DNA from: Adhaeribacter radiodurans
GTDB lineage: Bacteria; Bacteroidota; Bacteroidia; Cytophagales; Hymenobacteraceae
Length of the DNA stretch: 64,000 nt
NCBI RefSeq assembly: GCF_014075995.1
Contig: NZ_CP055153.1
Location: forward strand, 372,001-436,000
Direction of reading: 5' to 3'
Part shown: piece after piece, positions 30,173-39,421 of the stretch
Layout of the letters: every line of letters starts with the position of its first letter
How positions within the stretch are numbered: position 1 is the stretch's first letter
Program-made: the position numbers and the translations under genes
The notes under the pieces: generated by a model
What the model was told of the DNA's origin: nothing
What the model saw: the letters and a program-made list of their open reading frames with translations, nothing else
Database searches by the model: none

Positions 30173-31762
30173 ATGCTTACTATTCAGAATCTCACTTATA
30201 TTCATCCGAATAAAGATTTACTGTTCGATAACATAAATCTTACCCTTACCCAACACGATAAAGCCGCCTTAATTGGCAATAATGGAACTGGGAAATCTAC
30301 CTTGCTAAAAATTATCGCGGGCAATCTACCGTCTTCAGCTGGGGTAGTACAAACTTTAGCTACGCCGTATTACATTCCCCAGCTTTTCGGGCAGTATAAT
30401 CATCTCACCATTAGCCAGGCTTTGCAGATTGAAGGTAAATTAAAAGCATTTTACCAGATTCTGGAGGGAAATGTAACGGGAGTAAACTTAGAATTACTAA
30501 ACGACGACTGGACTCTGGAAGAGCGTTGTACCGAAGCTCTGGCGTATTGGGGACTGGAAGCCTTTAATTTAAAGCAAAAAATGCATACCCTTAGCGGTGG
30601 TCAAAAAACCAAAGTTTTCCTGGCTGGCATATCCATCCATCAACCCGAACTGGTTTTACTCGACGAACCCAGCAACCACCTGGACACTGCCGGTCGGCAA
30701 TTGCTGTGCAACTTTATTCAGTCCAGTTCCAGCACCATGCTGGTAGTAAGCCACGACCGTAAATTGCTATATCTACTTGATGTGGTAATGGAATTAAGTA
30801 AACGCGGAATTTCGGTATACGGCGGCAATTATGATTTTTACGTCGAACAGAAAAACATGGAAAGCCAGGCCTTGAACCAGGAGGTACGCAGCAAAGAAAA
30901 AGCTTTGCGCAAAGCCAAAGAACTAGAGCGGGAAACCGCCGAACGGCAACAAAAGCTGGACGCCCGCGGCAAGAAAAAACAGGTAAAGGCCGGTATGCCT
31001 AAAATCATGCTGAACGTCATGAAAAATAACGCAGAAAACAGCACCTCGCGATTAAAAGGAATTCATGCTGAAAAAGTGGGCGCCATTTCGCAGGAGCTAC
31101 ATGAATTACGTAAAGAACTGCCTGTTACCGATAAAATGAAGTTCGGCTTCGACCAATCTACCTTGCACAAGGGTAAAATATTATTTACCGCCAAAGAAAT
31201 AAATTACAGCTTCGGCGGGCAACTGCTTTGGCAACCAGCCTTAACTTTCCAGATTACCAGTGGGGAGCGCATCGCCCTAACAGGATTAAATGGTTCGGGT
31301 AAAACTACTCTAATCCGGATAATTTTAGGTGAAAATGAACCTCGAGCTGGTACGGTACAAAGAGCTTACAATAAAACTGTGTACATCGATCAGGATTATT
31401 CTTTAATTAATAACAACCTAAAGGTTTACGAGCAGGCTCAGCAATTTAATTCTTCTGGCTTACAGGAACACGAAATTAAAATCCGGCTCAACCGATTTTT
31501 GTTTATTAAAGATGATTGGGACAAACCTTGTATTGCCTTAAGTGGGGGTGAGAAAATGCGCTTAATGCTTTGTTGCCTCACAATTAGTAATAAAGCACCC
31601 GACATTATAGTGTTAGACGAGCCTACCAACAACTTAGATATCCAGAACATTCAAATTTTAACTACTGCCATTAACGATTATCAAGGCACGTTGTTGGTAG
31701 TATCGCACGACGAGTATTTCCTGGAACAGATAAACGTAGAAAGAATAATTCATTTAAGGTAA
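30173..31762 (+). CDS. ABC-F family ATPase
   Basis: 529-aa cytoplasmic protein with two ABC ATPase domains and no membrane segment. Domain 1 has GNNGTGKST, LSGGQ and LLDEPSNHLD; domain 2 has GLNGSGKTT, LSGGE and VLDEPTNNLD. The linker (about 225-310) is highly basic and helical, as in ribosome-binding ABC-F factors. Members modulate translation, and some protect ribosomes from antibiotics; nothing in the sequence shows which applies here. Confidence 0.9.
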   Translation: MLTIQNLTYIHPNKDLLFDNINLTLTQHDKAALIGNNGTGKSTLLKIIAGNLPSSAGVVQTLATPYYIPQLFGQYNHLTISQALQIEGKLKAFYQILEGNVTGVNLELLNDDWTLEERCTEALAYWGLEAFNLKQKMHTLSGGQKTKVFLAGISIHQPELVLLDEPSNHLDTAGRQLLCNFIQSSSSTMLVVSHDRKLLYLLDVVMELSKRGISVYGGNYDFYVEQKNMESQALNQEVRSKEKALRKAKELERETAERQQKLDARGKKKQVKAGMPKIMLNVMKNNAENSTSRLKGIHAEKVGAISQELHELRKELPVTDKMKFGFDQSTLHKGKILFTAKEINYSFGGQLLWQPALTFQITSGERIALTGLNGSGKTTLIRIILGENEPRAGTVQRAYNKTVYIDQDYSLINNNLKVYEQAQQFNSSGLQEHEIKIRLNRFLFIKDDWDKPCIALSGGEKMRLMLCCLTISNKAPDIIVLDEPTNNLDIQNIQILTTAINDYQGTLLVVSHDEYFLEQINVERIIHLR

Positions 31763-31767
31763 TTTGA

Positions 31768-32250
31768 AATAAACACCTGGGCGTTTACCCGGTAGTAAGC
31801 CATTTAAACTTATCCGATGTTTTAGAACCGATTGTATTAACCGAAGAAATAACCGCCGGCTTTAACATTAAACCTGGATTAGGCATGAAAGGAAAAACGG
31901 ATTATTTACTGGTATTTGCTAACGAAGTGGAAATAAAAAGTATAACTCCAAACCTAAACGAAATTGCCAAATTAAACGCCCGAGGTGTTATTATCACCGC
32001 TAAAGGCAATGAGGTTGATTTTGTGTCCCGGTTTTTTGCGCCGCAATCGGGCGTGAACGAAGACCCGGTTACAGGATCAGCGCATACTTCTTTAACACCT
32101 TACTGGGCCGCACAATTAAGAAAATCAGACTTAACCGCCATTCAATTATCAGAGCGGAAGGGATATTTACAATGTAAATATCTAAACGATCGCGTTGAAA
32201 TAAGCGGTAAAGCAAAGCTATATTTACAGGGAGAAATATATCTGAAGTAA
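31768..32250 (+). pseudogene. phzF-family epimerase/isomerase, 5' truncated remnant
   Basis: An open frame begins right after a TGA at 31765 and encodes about 160 aa matching only the second half of PhzF-like proteins: DYLLVFANEVE, RGVIITAKG, FVSRFFAPQSGVNEDPVTGSAH (landmark, split here) and PYWAAQL. The N-terminal half, with the catalytic Glu of the family, is absent. The first ATG (31885) lies well inside the domain. The remnant starts 6 bp after the ABC-F stop, so a deletion or rearrangement fused the ABC-F 3' end to phzF. Confidence 0.8.
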
Positions 32251-32561
32251 AAAGTAAATTAATTACTAAAAGCCCTGGTAATAAATAGTTAACCGGCAAA
32301 TTCAGGAATGAAGCACTAATTATTTTCAGGCTACTTGGGTCATTTTTGGTGTTTGCTGGCTTACCTATTTTAACGTCAGAATACCAATAGACTTATTTCT
32401 ATTGGTATGTCAATTATTGACCAATAATTTGGCCCGACTTAATTTTAAGTAGCTTTCTGATTCATCCGAAGTTAAATGTTTACTCTCAAATTGTACTATA
32501 ATAATGCTTCAGAGCGGGTAATGTTTTATCACCTGATCTGAAGTTTTAAACTTTCAGGAGA
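32251..32561. other. Spacer with inverted repeats
   Basis: 311 bp. ATACCAATAG (32381-32390) pairs perfectly with CTATTGGTAT (32399-32408), and AATTATTG/CAATAATT follows at about 32413-32430. No T-run, so an operator-like or neutral palindrome cannot be decided. Confidence 0.45.
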
Positions 32562-33305
32562 ATGAGAATATTATTTATTGGTGATAGCATTACCAGGGGG
32601 AAATTAGGGGTAAGTTATATTCAGCTTATAAAAAAAGAGTTTCCGGCTTATGAATTAGTAAACCTCGGGGTAGATGGCGATACGTTTTCTAATATTTCCC
32701 GGCGGCTACAAACTAAAATTGAGCAAGATTCTGAGTTTGATTACATTGTTCTGCAAGGAGGCTACAACGATATTTTTTTACCTTATTTCCGAGAAAAAAG
32801 TAAATTATTTCAATTTGCCTTAAAACAGCAACTTAAGAAAGGCTTGGTACCCTTGGAAACCGCCCCTGCTTTTGAAGCAGAATTAAGAAAAATAGTAAAA
32901 ACCGTAAAGCAAAAATTCCGGGGTAAACTGGTGGTCACTACTATAGGTTGTATTAACGAATTTCGAGGTTTTGTTTTAAACTCCAAACGGAAAGAGTACA
33001 ACACCATTATCCGGCATGTGGCTCAGGAAGAAAATATTGGTTTAGCTGATTGTGGATTGTTGTTTGACCAGGTTTTACAACAGGAACTACAAACCAATTA
33101 TTTTCTGGAAAGTTTTTGGACCGTTACCGTTGCTGACAGAATTATTTCTGTTTTTAAAAATGGACCTGATTGGCTTAGTCAGAAACGAAAACTGAAATTA
33201 ACGATAGATGGAGTTCATCTAAATAAGAAAGGAGCGGCCCTGGTTAAGAAGAGTTTATTGCCGAACTTAAGCTTACCGGAACGTAAAGCCAAATTGGTAG
33301 TTTAA
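32562..33305 (+). CDS. SGNH/GDSL-type hydrolase
   Basis: 247-aa protein without a signal peptide. SGNH blocks: FIGDSIT (Ser9), GVDGDT with the block II Gly, GGYND (block III Asn), and DGVHLN (block V Asp/His) near residue 212. An AGGAG ribosome binding site sits just before the ATG. The long central insertion differs from compact lipases. Ester substrate unknown. Confidence 0.85.
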   Translation: MRILFIGDSITRGKLGVSYIQLIKKEFPAYELVNLGVDGDTFSNISRRLQTKIEQDSEFDYIVLQGGYNDIFLPYFREKSKLFQFALKQQLKKGLVPLETAPAFEAELRKIVKTVKQKFRGKLVVTTIGCINEFRGFVLNSKRKEYNTIIRHVAQEENIGLADCGLLFDQVLQQELQTNYFLESFWTVTVADRIISVFKNGPDWLSQKRKLKLTIDGVHLNKKGAALVKKSLLPNLSLPERKAKLVV

Positions 33306-33411
33306 ACCCGAACATGAAAATCTAAATTTTTAGCTAAAGATAATTAAGCAGCCGTAACTTTACTTTTACTATTTAGATCTTAAGGGGAAAGCCATTAACC
33401 TAACTACATTC

Positions 33412-34290
33412 ATGTTCCATTTTCGTCAGCTAAGTAAAATTGCAATAAAGGTATTTATTTGGAGCGTTCTTAGTTTTAACTTTTTTACAGGAAGTATGGC
33501 GCAAACCCGGACGGCTCCGTTTAAAGTAATTGCTTTTTATACAGCTAAGAACGATGCCGCTCACATTAGCTTTGTGCACGAAGCCAACCGCTGGTTCCCG
33601 AAAATGGCGGCGAAATATAATTTTATTTACGATTCTACGAATAACTGGAATAACCTGAACGCTGATTTTCTCGCGAGGTACCAAGTGGTACTTTTTCTGG
33701 ATACCCGGCCGGAAGAACCAGTGCAAAGAGCCGCTTTTGAAGCATACATGAAAAAGGGCGGTGCTTGGCTGGGGTTTCATTTTGCCGGTTTTGCTTTAAC
33801 TCCATCCACCTATCCGCAGAACTGGAATTGGTACCATCAGCAATTTTTAGGATCGGGTTCTTACGGTAGCAACACCTGGCGGCCCACTTCGGCTATTTTA
33901 CGCGTTGAGGATCCCAAACACCCGGCTACTTTAGATTTGCCTAAAACGTTTAAATCTTCGCCTAACGAATGGTACCGCTGGGAAAACGACTTGCGCCAAA
34001 ACCCCGATATTAAAATATTATTAACCATAGATAGCACCAGTTTCCCGCTTGGTACCGGACCTAAACCGCACGAAATCTGGCACAGTGGCTACTATCCCGT
34101 TGTTTGGACGAATAAAAATTACCGCATGCTGTACGTGAATATGGGCCACAACGACATCGACTACGAGCATACATCCAATAAAGAACTATCCTTTCAGTTC
34201 CTCAATGAGGTACAAAATAAATTAATTATTGATGGTTTGTTGTGGTTAGGTCATCCGACAAAAACTTCTAATAAAAGTAAGAACCGGTAA
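33412..34290 (+). CDS. Exported ThuA-domain protein
   Basis: 292 aa. The N-terminus is a signal peptide (about 1-31, ending SMAQ); the rest is one ThuA-like domain: FKVIAFYTAKNDAAH, GGAWLGFHFAGFA, EWYRWENDLRQNPDIK and RMLYVNMGHND. ThuA proteins are linked to trehalose and 3-keto-sugar use. It is a second, free-standing copy of the module found in the large fusion at 17.5 kb. Basic tail (KTSNKSKNR). Confidence 0.85.
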   Translation: MFHFRQLSKIAIKVFIWSVLSFNFFTGSMAQTRTAPFKVIAFYTAKNDAAHISFVHEANRWFPKMAAKYNFIYDSTNNWNNLNADFLARYQVVLFLDTRPEEPVQRAAFEAYMKKGGAWLGFHFAGFALTPSTYPQNWNWYHQQFLGSGSYGSNTWRPTSAILRVEDPKHPATLDLPKTFKSSPNEWYRWENDLRQNPDIKILLTIDSTSFPLGTGPKPHEIWHSGYYPVVWTNKNYRMLYVNMGHNDIDYEHTSNKELSFQFLNEVQNKLIIDGLLWLGHPTKTSNKSKNR

Positions 34291-34355
34291 CTTCGTTAAA
34301 ATTTTAGGGTAGTAAAGCAGATAATACTTTACAGAAAATAATATAATGTAAACTT

Positions 34356-34910
34356 ATGCTGCCGGAGAAAGAAATAACACGGATAAGTAAGTTTTTAAGT
34401 TTGGTGCTGCGGCATCAGCCCGAAAAGATAAATATCACTTTAGATGAAAACGGCTGGACCAGTGTGGCTACTCTGCTGCAACAAGCCAATAAAAATAATA
34501 TAAAACTTTCCCCGGCTATTTTGGACTACGTGGTTGCTAATAACAATAAAAAGCGGTTTACCTTTAATGCCGATAAAACTAAAATCCGGGCTAATCAGGG
34601 ACACTCGATTGAGGTAGAGTTGGGCTATATCCCGCAAGTGCCACCGGCCGTACTTTACCATGGTACCAGCGAGGGGGCATTAAATTCCGTTCTGGCTACC
34701 GGTTTACAGAAACAAAACCGCCACCACGTTCATCTATCCACCGATGTAGTAACTGCCCGGAACGTAGGGCAACGACACGGCAAACCGGTGGTTTTGCGGA
34801 TTGATGCGCAAGCTATGACTCAGAACGGCTATTTGTTTTATTTATCAGAAAACCAGGTTTGGCTAACGGACCAAGTCCCTACTGAGTATCTGCACGTGCT
34901 AACTACTTGA
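34356..34910 (+). CDS. kptA: RNA 2'-phosphotransferase Tpt1/KptA
   Basis: 184 aa. Transfers an internal RNA 2'-phosphate to NAD+ in the eukaryotic tRNA splicing pathway; the bacterial role is unsettled. Conserved motifs are all present: FLSLVLRH (Arg19, His20), KIRANQGHS (Arg68), LYHGT, HHVHLS, GQRHGKPVVLRID and ENQVWLTDQVP. Catalytic Arg-His-Arg-Arg set appears intact, so activity is expected. No RNA ligase neighbour in the window. Confidence 0.93.
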   Translation: MLPEKEITRISKFLSLVLRHQPEKINITLDENGWTSVATLLQQANKNNIKLSPAILDYVVANNNKKRFTFNADKTKIRANQGHSIEVELGYIPQVPPAVLYHGTSEGALNSVLATGLQKQNRHHVHLSTDVVTARNVGQRHGKPVVLRIDAQAMTQNGYLFYLSENQVWLTDQVPTEYLHVLTT

Positions 34911-35226
34911 AAGTATTTTGTTTTTTCATTCTCACCCACACTTAAGGTAAAAAGCGGCTAGAATTCTGAAAAATTTAAAAAATCTCTGTGAGGTAACAAA
35001 ATAAAATTAAGTTCCGGCGTTATAGCAGTAGCAAGAACCACCATTCAGTAAGGTTGTCCATTACAACCTCTTCCAGGTGGCTTTTTTATTCTCCCTCTAC
35101 TTTTTACTTTTTAGATTATTTTATGGCTATTAAGCCTGTAGCTTCTGGCTTAGGCTTTAGCTTAGTAAGATTTACAACCGTTAAGCAGCTTTTAACTTTA
35201 TATAAATCTTTACGCGAATTAAGTTT
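34911..35226. other. Spacer after kptA with terminator-like structure
   Basis: 316 bp; the only structure seen is the hairpin at 35038-35087. No ORF. Confidence 0.45.
35038..35087 (+). terminator. Two-tier hairpin with T-run
   Basis: Outer stem CCACC/GGTGG encloses AGGTTGT/ACAACCT, then CTTTTTT. Acts as a terminator for kptA or as the 3' end of a small RNA starting in the spacer. Confidence 0.5.
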
Positions 35227-35889
35227 ATGAGAAAAGTAGTATTTATGGTGTGCTTGTTTTTCCTGGTTTCAACTATTGGTTACAGCCAGAAATCTTTCGG
35301 CGTGAAAGCCGGATTGAATGTAACCCGGTTGAATGTAAACGAAGCCTACACTTTAAAAATCAAAAATCGGGTAGGTTATCATTTGGGTATCTGGAAAGAA
35401 TCTACCATTTCGCCTAAGGTCTTTTTACGCACAGAATTATTTTACACCCTAAAAGGAGGTAGGTATTCCGACACGCTCACCCTTCCTTTCGCCAATGAAG
35501 CCAGCCGAACGAAGGGAACACTCATTTATAACTATTTTACCCTTCCTTTGCTACTTGGCTACCAGCTTAAAAGCAAAACAGCCGTATTTCTGGGCCCGGA
35601 ATTTAGCTTATTAATAGCTCCGCGCAACAGGGACGATGGGGGAAGGACGCATAATATGAAAAATATTTTAAGATATAACGCCCCGGATATAGGACTTACT
35701 GCCGGTTTCAGGTACAACCTAAATGCTAAATTAAGTGCTGACCTCCGGTACACTTATGGTTTTAGCACAATTCTGCAATACGAGGCTACGGATGTGCAGG
35801 GGAATGCGTATTCGCCTAAACAAAGCCATAACGAGGCGGCCCAATTAGGTTTAAGTTACACGTTAAAAACCAAGAACGGAAAAAGTTAA
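35227..35889 (+). CDS. Outer membrane beta-barrel protein (PorT-like fold)
   Basis: 220 aa. Signal peptide about 1-20 (ending GYSQ), then alternating amphipathic strands: SFGVKAGLNVTRLNV, FLRTELFYTLKGGRYSD, NYFTLPLLLGYQLK, LTAGFRYNLNAKLSADLRYTY (landmark). This is the common OMP_b-brl_2/porin-like small barrel of Bacteroidota. No specific cargo can be named. Confidence 0.8.
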   Translation: MRKVVFMVCLFFLVSTIGYSQKSFGVKAGLNVTRLNVNEAYTLKIKNRVGYHLGIWKESTISPKVFLRTELFYTLKGGRYSDTLTLPFANEASRTKGTLIYNYFTLPLLLGYQLKSKTAVFLGPEFSLLIAPRNRDDGGRTHNMKNILRYNAPDIGLTAGFRYNLNAKLSADLRYTYGFSTILQYEATDVQGNAYSPKQSHNEAAQLGLSYTLKTKNGKS

Positions 35890-35924
35890 TCTTAGCTATT
35901 GTTTCCAAACAGCTCTTTAAAGAA

Positions 35925-35969
35925 ACTCCTCCGGACTAGCCCTTAAAGAAGTAGCGAATCCGGAGGAGT
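35925..35969. terminator. Inverted repeat between convergent genes
   Basis: ACTCCTCCGGA pairs perfectly with TCCGGAGGAGT across a 23-nt loop. It sits between the barrel gene and the GH20 gene that converges on it. A strong stem but no long T-run. Confidence 0.6.
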
Positions 35970-35997
35970 ACAAAAATTTAAAAACAGTTTTTTGAAT

Positions 35998-37911
35998 TTA
36001 CTTTATACCCGCCCGAGTCTTCCAGTCGGTAACCGGCATGGTAATCATACGGCCTACTTGTTCTTTACCCCGGTAACTTACCACTCGCAGCATAACGGCA
36101 TCTTTAGGCGGCACTAATGCTTCGGTATATTTTGGATAAAACCGGTCGGGGAAAGAATTATCAAAAGTGTAGTATAAATCTAACCCCTCTACTTCTGAGC
36201 TTAAGGCAATACTTACGTTATTATCGGGGGTTTTGGTAACGTTAAAAATAGGTTCGTACACGCTGGGGGCGTAATTCTTTTCGGCAAAATCGTACCGGTT
36301 AAAATGATTCTCTACCCGATTAAAGAAGTTGTTCCAGTTTTTGCTTTCTTTCGGCGACCACAACGATTCGGCAATGGCAAAGCCCCGGGGCCAGGTCATG
36401 TATTGGGCATGCCGCATGTTGTATACTTGTTCGGTCCATAAGTTAGCCTGGCCGCCTTTAATATATTTGGCATCTACGCTGTCGGGAAGAGGTTCAAATT
36501 GGTAAGCTTTATTTAACCGCAACGTAGCATAAATTTTAGGCTCAATGCTGGCATCACCCTGCATGTAATCAATATAAGCAAAGTCGGTAGGGCTCATTAC
36601 TACTTCGTGTTTCATGCGGGCCGCCTGAATACCACCCTTCATGCCGCGCCAGCTCATAACGGCAGCACTCGGTGCCAGGCCACCTTCCAGAATCTCATCC
36701 CAACCCATAAATTTTTTGCCTTTGGAGAGCACTATTTTTTCCAGTCTTCTTTCAAAGTAACCTTGCACTTCGTGCATATTTTTTAAATTTTCTTTCTTTG
36801 CCAGGTTTTTAATAGCATCGCTTTTCTCCCAGAAATTTTGCGGAGTTTCGTCGCCACCTACGTGGATGTATTCGAACGGGAAAAGCTGGGCTACTTCGGT
36901 AATTACTTTATCCAGAAACTCGTACACTTTTTCGTTGGCAGGGCATAAGGTATTATCAACCAAAGCAATGGGCGGCGCACCACGCGACCAATCCATAATT
37001 TGTTCGCCGGAGCGAACCCGGTAATTTTCTGCTCCCGGCGTGCAGGATAATTCCGGATACGAAACTACGGCGGCTAAACTATGCCCCGGTACGTCTATCT
37101 CCGGTAAAATATTTACAAATCTTTCCTGGGCATATTGTACCAGTTCTTTAATATCGGCTTGGGTATAATAACCACCGTAGGTGCGGGGTTCGTTGGGTAG
37201 TGGCGGGGAGAAGCTACCGAAATAACCTTCTTTTTTTACATTCCAGGCGCCCACCTGGGTTAATTTAGGGTAACTTTTAATTTCAATGCGCCAGCCTTCG
37301 TCGTCGGTTAAATGCAGGTGCAGCAGGTTGTATTTGTAGCGCACCATGTCGTCGATAAATTGTTTTACTTCTTGTTTGGTAAAGAAATGCCGCGACACAT
37401 CAAACATTAAACCGCGCCAGCCAAACCGGGGGTAATCGGTAACTTCTACGCACGGCACCTGCCAATTTGTTGTTTTTACTAATTCGGTACTTTCTATTTC
37501 GTTCGGGAATAATTGTATTAACGTTTGCGCCCCGTAAAATAAACCAGCCGGCTGGTTGGCTCTAATCACAATATTCTGCGGGGTAACGGCTAAATGATAA
37601 CCTTCTTTACCAATACTGTTATCGGGAGTTTGCAGCAAAACCAAACGGATGGTAGCCGTAGTAGAAGGCTTGCTTACTGTAACGTTTCGGCCGGTAGCCG
37701 TAGCTAAGCGCTCGCGCAGGAAGGTTGTAGTAGCTTTTAATTGAGGATTTGCACTCGCCGCAATAACTACATTACGGGGTAAGGTAAACTGACCCGTATT
37801 CATTTTTAGAGTAACCGGTTCCGGAATAATAGCCACTTCGGTTTTGGCGGCCTGACTATACGTTTGAAAAGCAATAAAACAACAAATCAGCAAAAGGTAT
37901 ATTTTTCTCAT
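35998..37911 (-). CDS. Beta-N-acetylhexosaminidase, GH20
   Basis: 637-aa exported enzyme (signal peptide about 1-20, ending TYSQ). A GH20b-like N-terminal domain (about 25-155) is followed by the TIM barrel with WRGLMFDVSRHF, HLHLTDDEGWR, EIDVPGH and the catalytic HVGGDE (Asp354, Glu355), then a small C-terminal beta domain. It removes terminal GlcNAc/GalNAc from glycans, chitooligosaccharides or muropeptides. Substrate-assisted catalysis by the D-E pair is family knowledge. Confidence 0.93.
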   Translation of the reverse strand: MRKIYLLLICCFIAFQTYSQAAKTEVAIIPEPVTLKMNTGQFTLPRNVVIAASANPQLKATTTFLRERLATATGRNVTVSKPSTTATIRLVLLQTPDNSIGKEGYHLAVTPQNIVIRANQPAGLFYGAQTLIQLFPNEIESTELVKTTNWQVPCVEVTDYPRFGWRGLMFDVSRHFFTKQEVKQFIDDMVRYKYNLLHLHLTDDEGWRIEIKSYPKLTQVGAWNVKKEGYFGSFSPPLPNEPRTYGGYYTQADIKELVQYAQERFVNILPEIDVPGHSLAAVVSYPELSCTPGAENYRVRSGEQIMDWSRGAPPIALVDNTLCPANEKVYEFLDKVITEVAQLFPFEYIHVGGDETPQNFWEKSDAIKNLAKKENLKNMHEVQGYFERRLEKIVLSKGKKFMGWDEILEGGLAPSAAVMSWRGMKGGIQAARMKHEVVMSPTDFAYIDYMQGDASIEPKIYATLRLNKAYQFEPLPDSVDAKYIKGGQANLWTEQVYNMRHAQYMTWPRGFAIAESLWSPKESKNWNNFFNRVENHFNRYDFAEKNYAPSVYEPIFNVTKTPDNNVSIALSSEVEGLDLYYTFDNSFPDRFYPKYTEALVPPKDAVMLRVVSYRGKEQVGRMITMPVTDWKTRAGIK

Positions 37912-38099
37912 ATCAGGGAAAAAGTAAATTAGAATGAGTTTGATAAAATATTTTCGACCATAATAATACAGAATTATTTAATCCCATTCGCCATAAGAGC
38001 AGAATCAATCTAGAGGTATTTGCTAAGTAAATTCAGCTTTGAACAAAACCTTTATTTTCTGGTTTCTATGCTATTGCTAAAAACCAAAATGATAAAACT

Positions 38100-38933
38100 A
38101 TGAAATTTATCTCAAAAAAAGATTCTATTACTAACGAAGAAATACACTTGTCTTATGCCGATTATGGCAGTGGCCGACCGGTTATATTAATTCATGGCTG
38201 GCCTTTAAGTAAAGAAATGTGGGAATACCAGGTAAACGATTTAATACAAGCCGGCTTACGGGTAATTAAATACGACCGGCGGGGTTTCGGCCATTCCGAA
38301 AAGCCTTGGGATGGTTACAGTTATGATTCCTTAGCCGACGATTTACATTCTATAATTGAAGAATTAGATTTAACCGATGTGGCGTTGGTTGGCTTTTCGA
38401 TGGGCGGCGGCGAAGTAGTACGTTATTTAAGCCGCCATGGTAGTAACCGGGTATCTAAAATTGTATTGGTATCTGCAGTTACTCCTTTTCTTGGTAAAAC
38501 CGACGACAACCCGGAGGGCGTGGATCAAAGCGTATTTGAAGAGATTCTGGCTGGCTTGAAAAAGGACCGAATAGGCTTTTTAGATGATTTTGGCAAGAAA
38601 TTCTTCGGGGTAAATTTAGTAAACCACCCGGTGAGTACGCCTTTACTGGATTACTACCGCATGTTGGCCTCGGTAGCTTCGCCGCGAGCCACGGAACAAT
38701 GCGGCATTGCTTTTAGCCAGACAGATTTTAGAAACGACGTGAAGGCCATTACGGTACCAACTTTAATTATTCACGGCGACGATGACAAAACCGTACCCAT
38801 TGACGCAAGCGGTAACCGCACCGCTGCTTTAATTCCAGCGGCACAATATATTGTGTACGAAGGCGCACCGCACGGCCTTTTCTACACCCACAAAGAAAGA
38901 TTAAACCAGGATTTGATCTCCTTCCTTTCTTAA
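38100..38933 (+). CDS. Alpha/beta hydrolase, non-haem haloperoxidase-like
   Basis: 277-aa cytoplasmic enzyme. HGWPLSKEMWEYQ carries the oxyanion strand, YDRRGFGHSEKPWDGYSYD the cap region, GFSMGGG the nucleophile (Ser100), HGDDDKTVP the acid and GAPHGLFYTH the histidine. This set of motifs matches cofactor-free chloroperoxidase/bromoperoxidase-like esterases; halide oxidation is usually a side activity. Followed by a clean terminator. Confidence 0.88.
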   Translation: MKFISKKDSITNEEIHLSYADYGSGRPVILIHGWPLSKEMWEYQVNDLIQAGLRVIKYDRRGFGHSEKPWDGYSYDSLADDLHSIIEELDLTDVALVGFSMGGGEVVRYLSRHGSNRVSKIVLVSAVTPFLGKTDDNPEGVDQSVFEEILAGLKKDRIGFLDDFGKKFFGVNLVNHPVSTPLLDYYRMLASVASPRATEQCGIAFSQTDFRNDVKAITVPTLIIHGDDDKTVPIDASGNRTAALIPAAQYIVYEGAPHGLFYTHKERLNQDLISFLS

Positions 38934-39007
38934 TCAACTTGAAAAATAAGTTTTAGGTCAAATGAAAACCTGAATACTTTTATTACTACCAAGATTATTC
39001 AAAGAAC

Positions 39008-39035
39008 GGCTCTGCTCAACTAGCAGAGCCTTTTT
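39008..39035 (+). terminator. Intrinsic terminator after the haloperoxidase-like gene
   Basis: GGCTCTGCT/AGCAGAGCC perfect 9-bp stem, 5-nt loop, then five T. Confidence 0.9.
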
Positions 39036-39161
39036 ATTTTAATAAAAATAGGCTACAAAGAGAAAAGAAGTATGCTTAGTCTTTATCCATATTCAATAAT
39101 ACTATTCTTTAAAGGCAGGAATCCTCGTTGAAAGCTGTTGCTAAGAACAAAAGACGCCAGT

Positions 39162-39294
39162 TTGGCTATTGAGGGACTTTTAGCGTTCTGGTGCGGCGCA
39201 GCAGCATGGCACAGTGCAATGAGCCAAGGTTCGCTAAACCGCCCGAAAGAGCCGAACGAGGCCCGCCGGCCATGAGGCAAACTTAGCCGGTTTA
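39162..39294. repeat. GC-richer structured intergenic element with crossing stems
   Basis: Several inverted-repeat pairs overlap: TTGGCTATTG (39162-39171) with CAATGAGCCAA (39217-39227, one bulge); TTTAGCG (39179-39185) with CGCTAAA (39232-39238); and TAAACCG (39235-39241) with CGGTTTA (39288-39294). The first two pairs cross (pseudoknot order) and the last two compete for the same bases. Base composition is clearly richer in G+C than the flanks. Confidence 0.55.
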
Positions 39295-39421
39295 AACAAA
39301 TTAGAATCGTAAAATGGAGACTTGAAAAGGCGACAAAGATTTACAATTCAAACTACAGTAACTATGCACATTATCCAAGATAAAATCTTAATTTACTAGC
39401 TTAAGCTAAAATCCTACCTCC

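Larger units (their letters stand above)
38934..39421. other. Spacer with terminator and structured element
   Basis: 488 bp: terminator at 39008-39035, then the GC-richer folded element at 39162-39294. The 65-codon minus-strand frame across that element is treated as non-coding. Confidence 0.5.

Noticed and set aside
30173-31762. Antibiotic resistance call for the ABC-F protein
   Set aside because: ABC-F proteins have many roles; no diagnostic resistance feature can be read from the sequence.
39083-39280. 65-codon minus-strand frame
   Set aside because: Lies over the GC-richer structured element; residues such as CHAAAPHQNAK reflect the repeat sequence, not a protein family.
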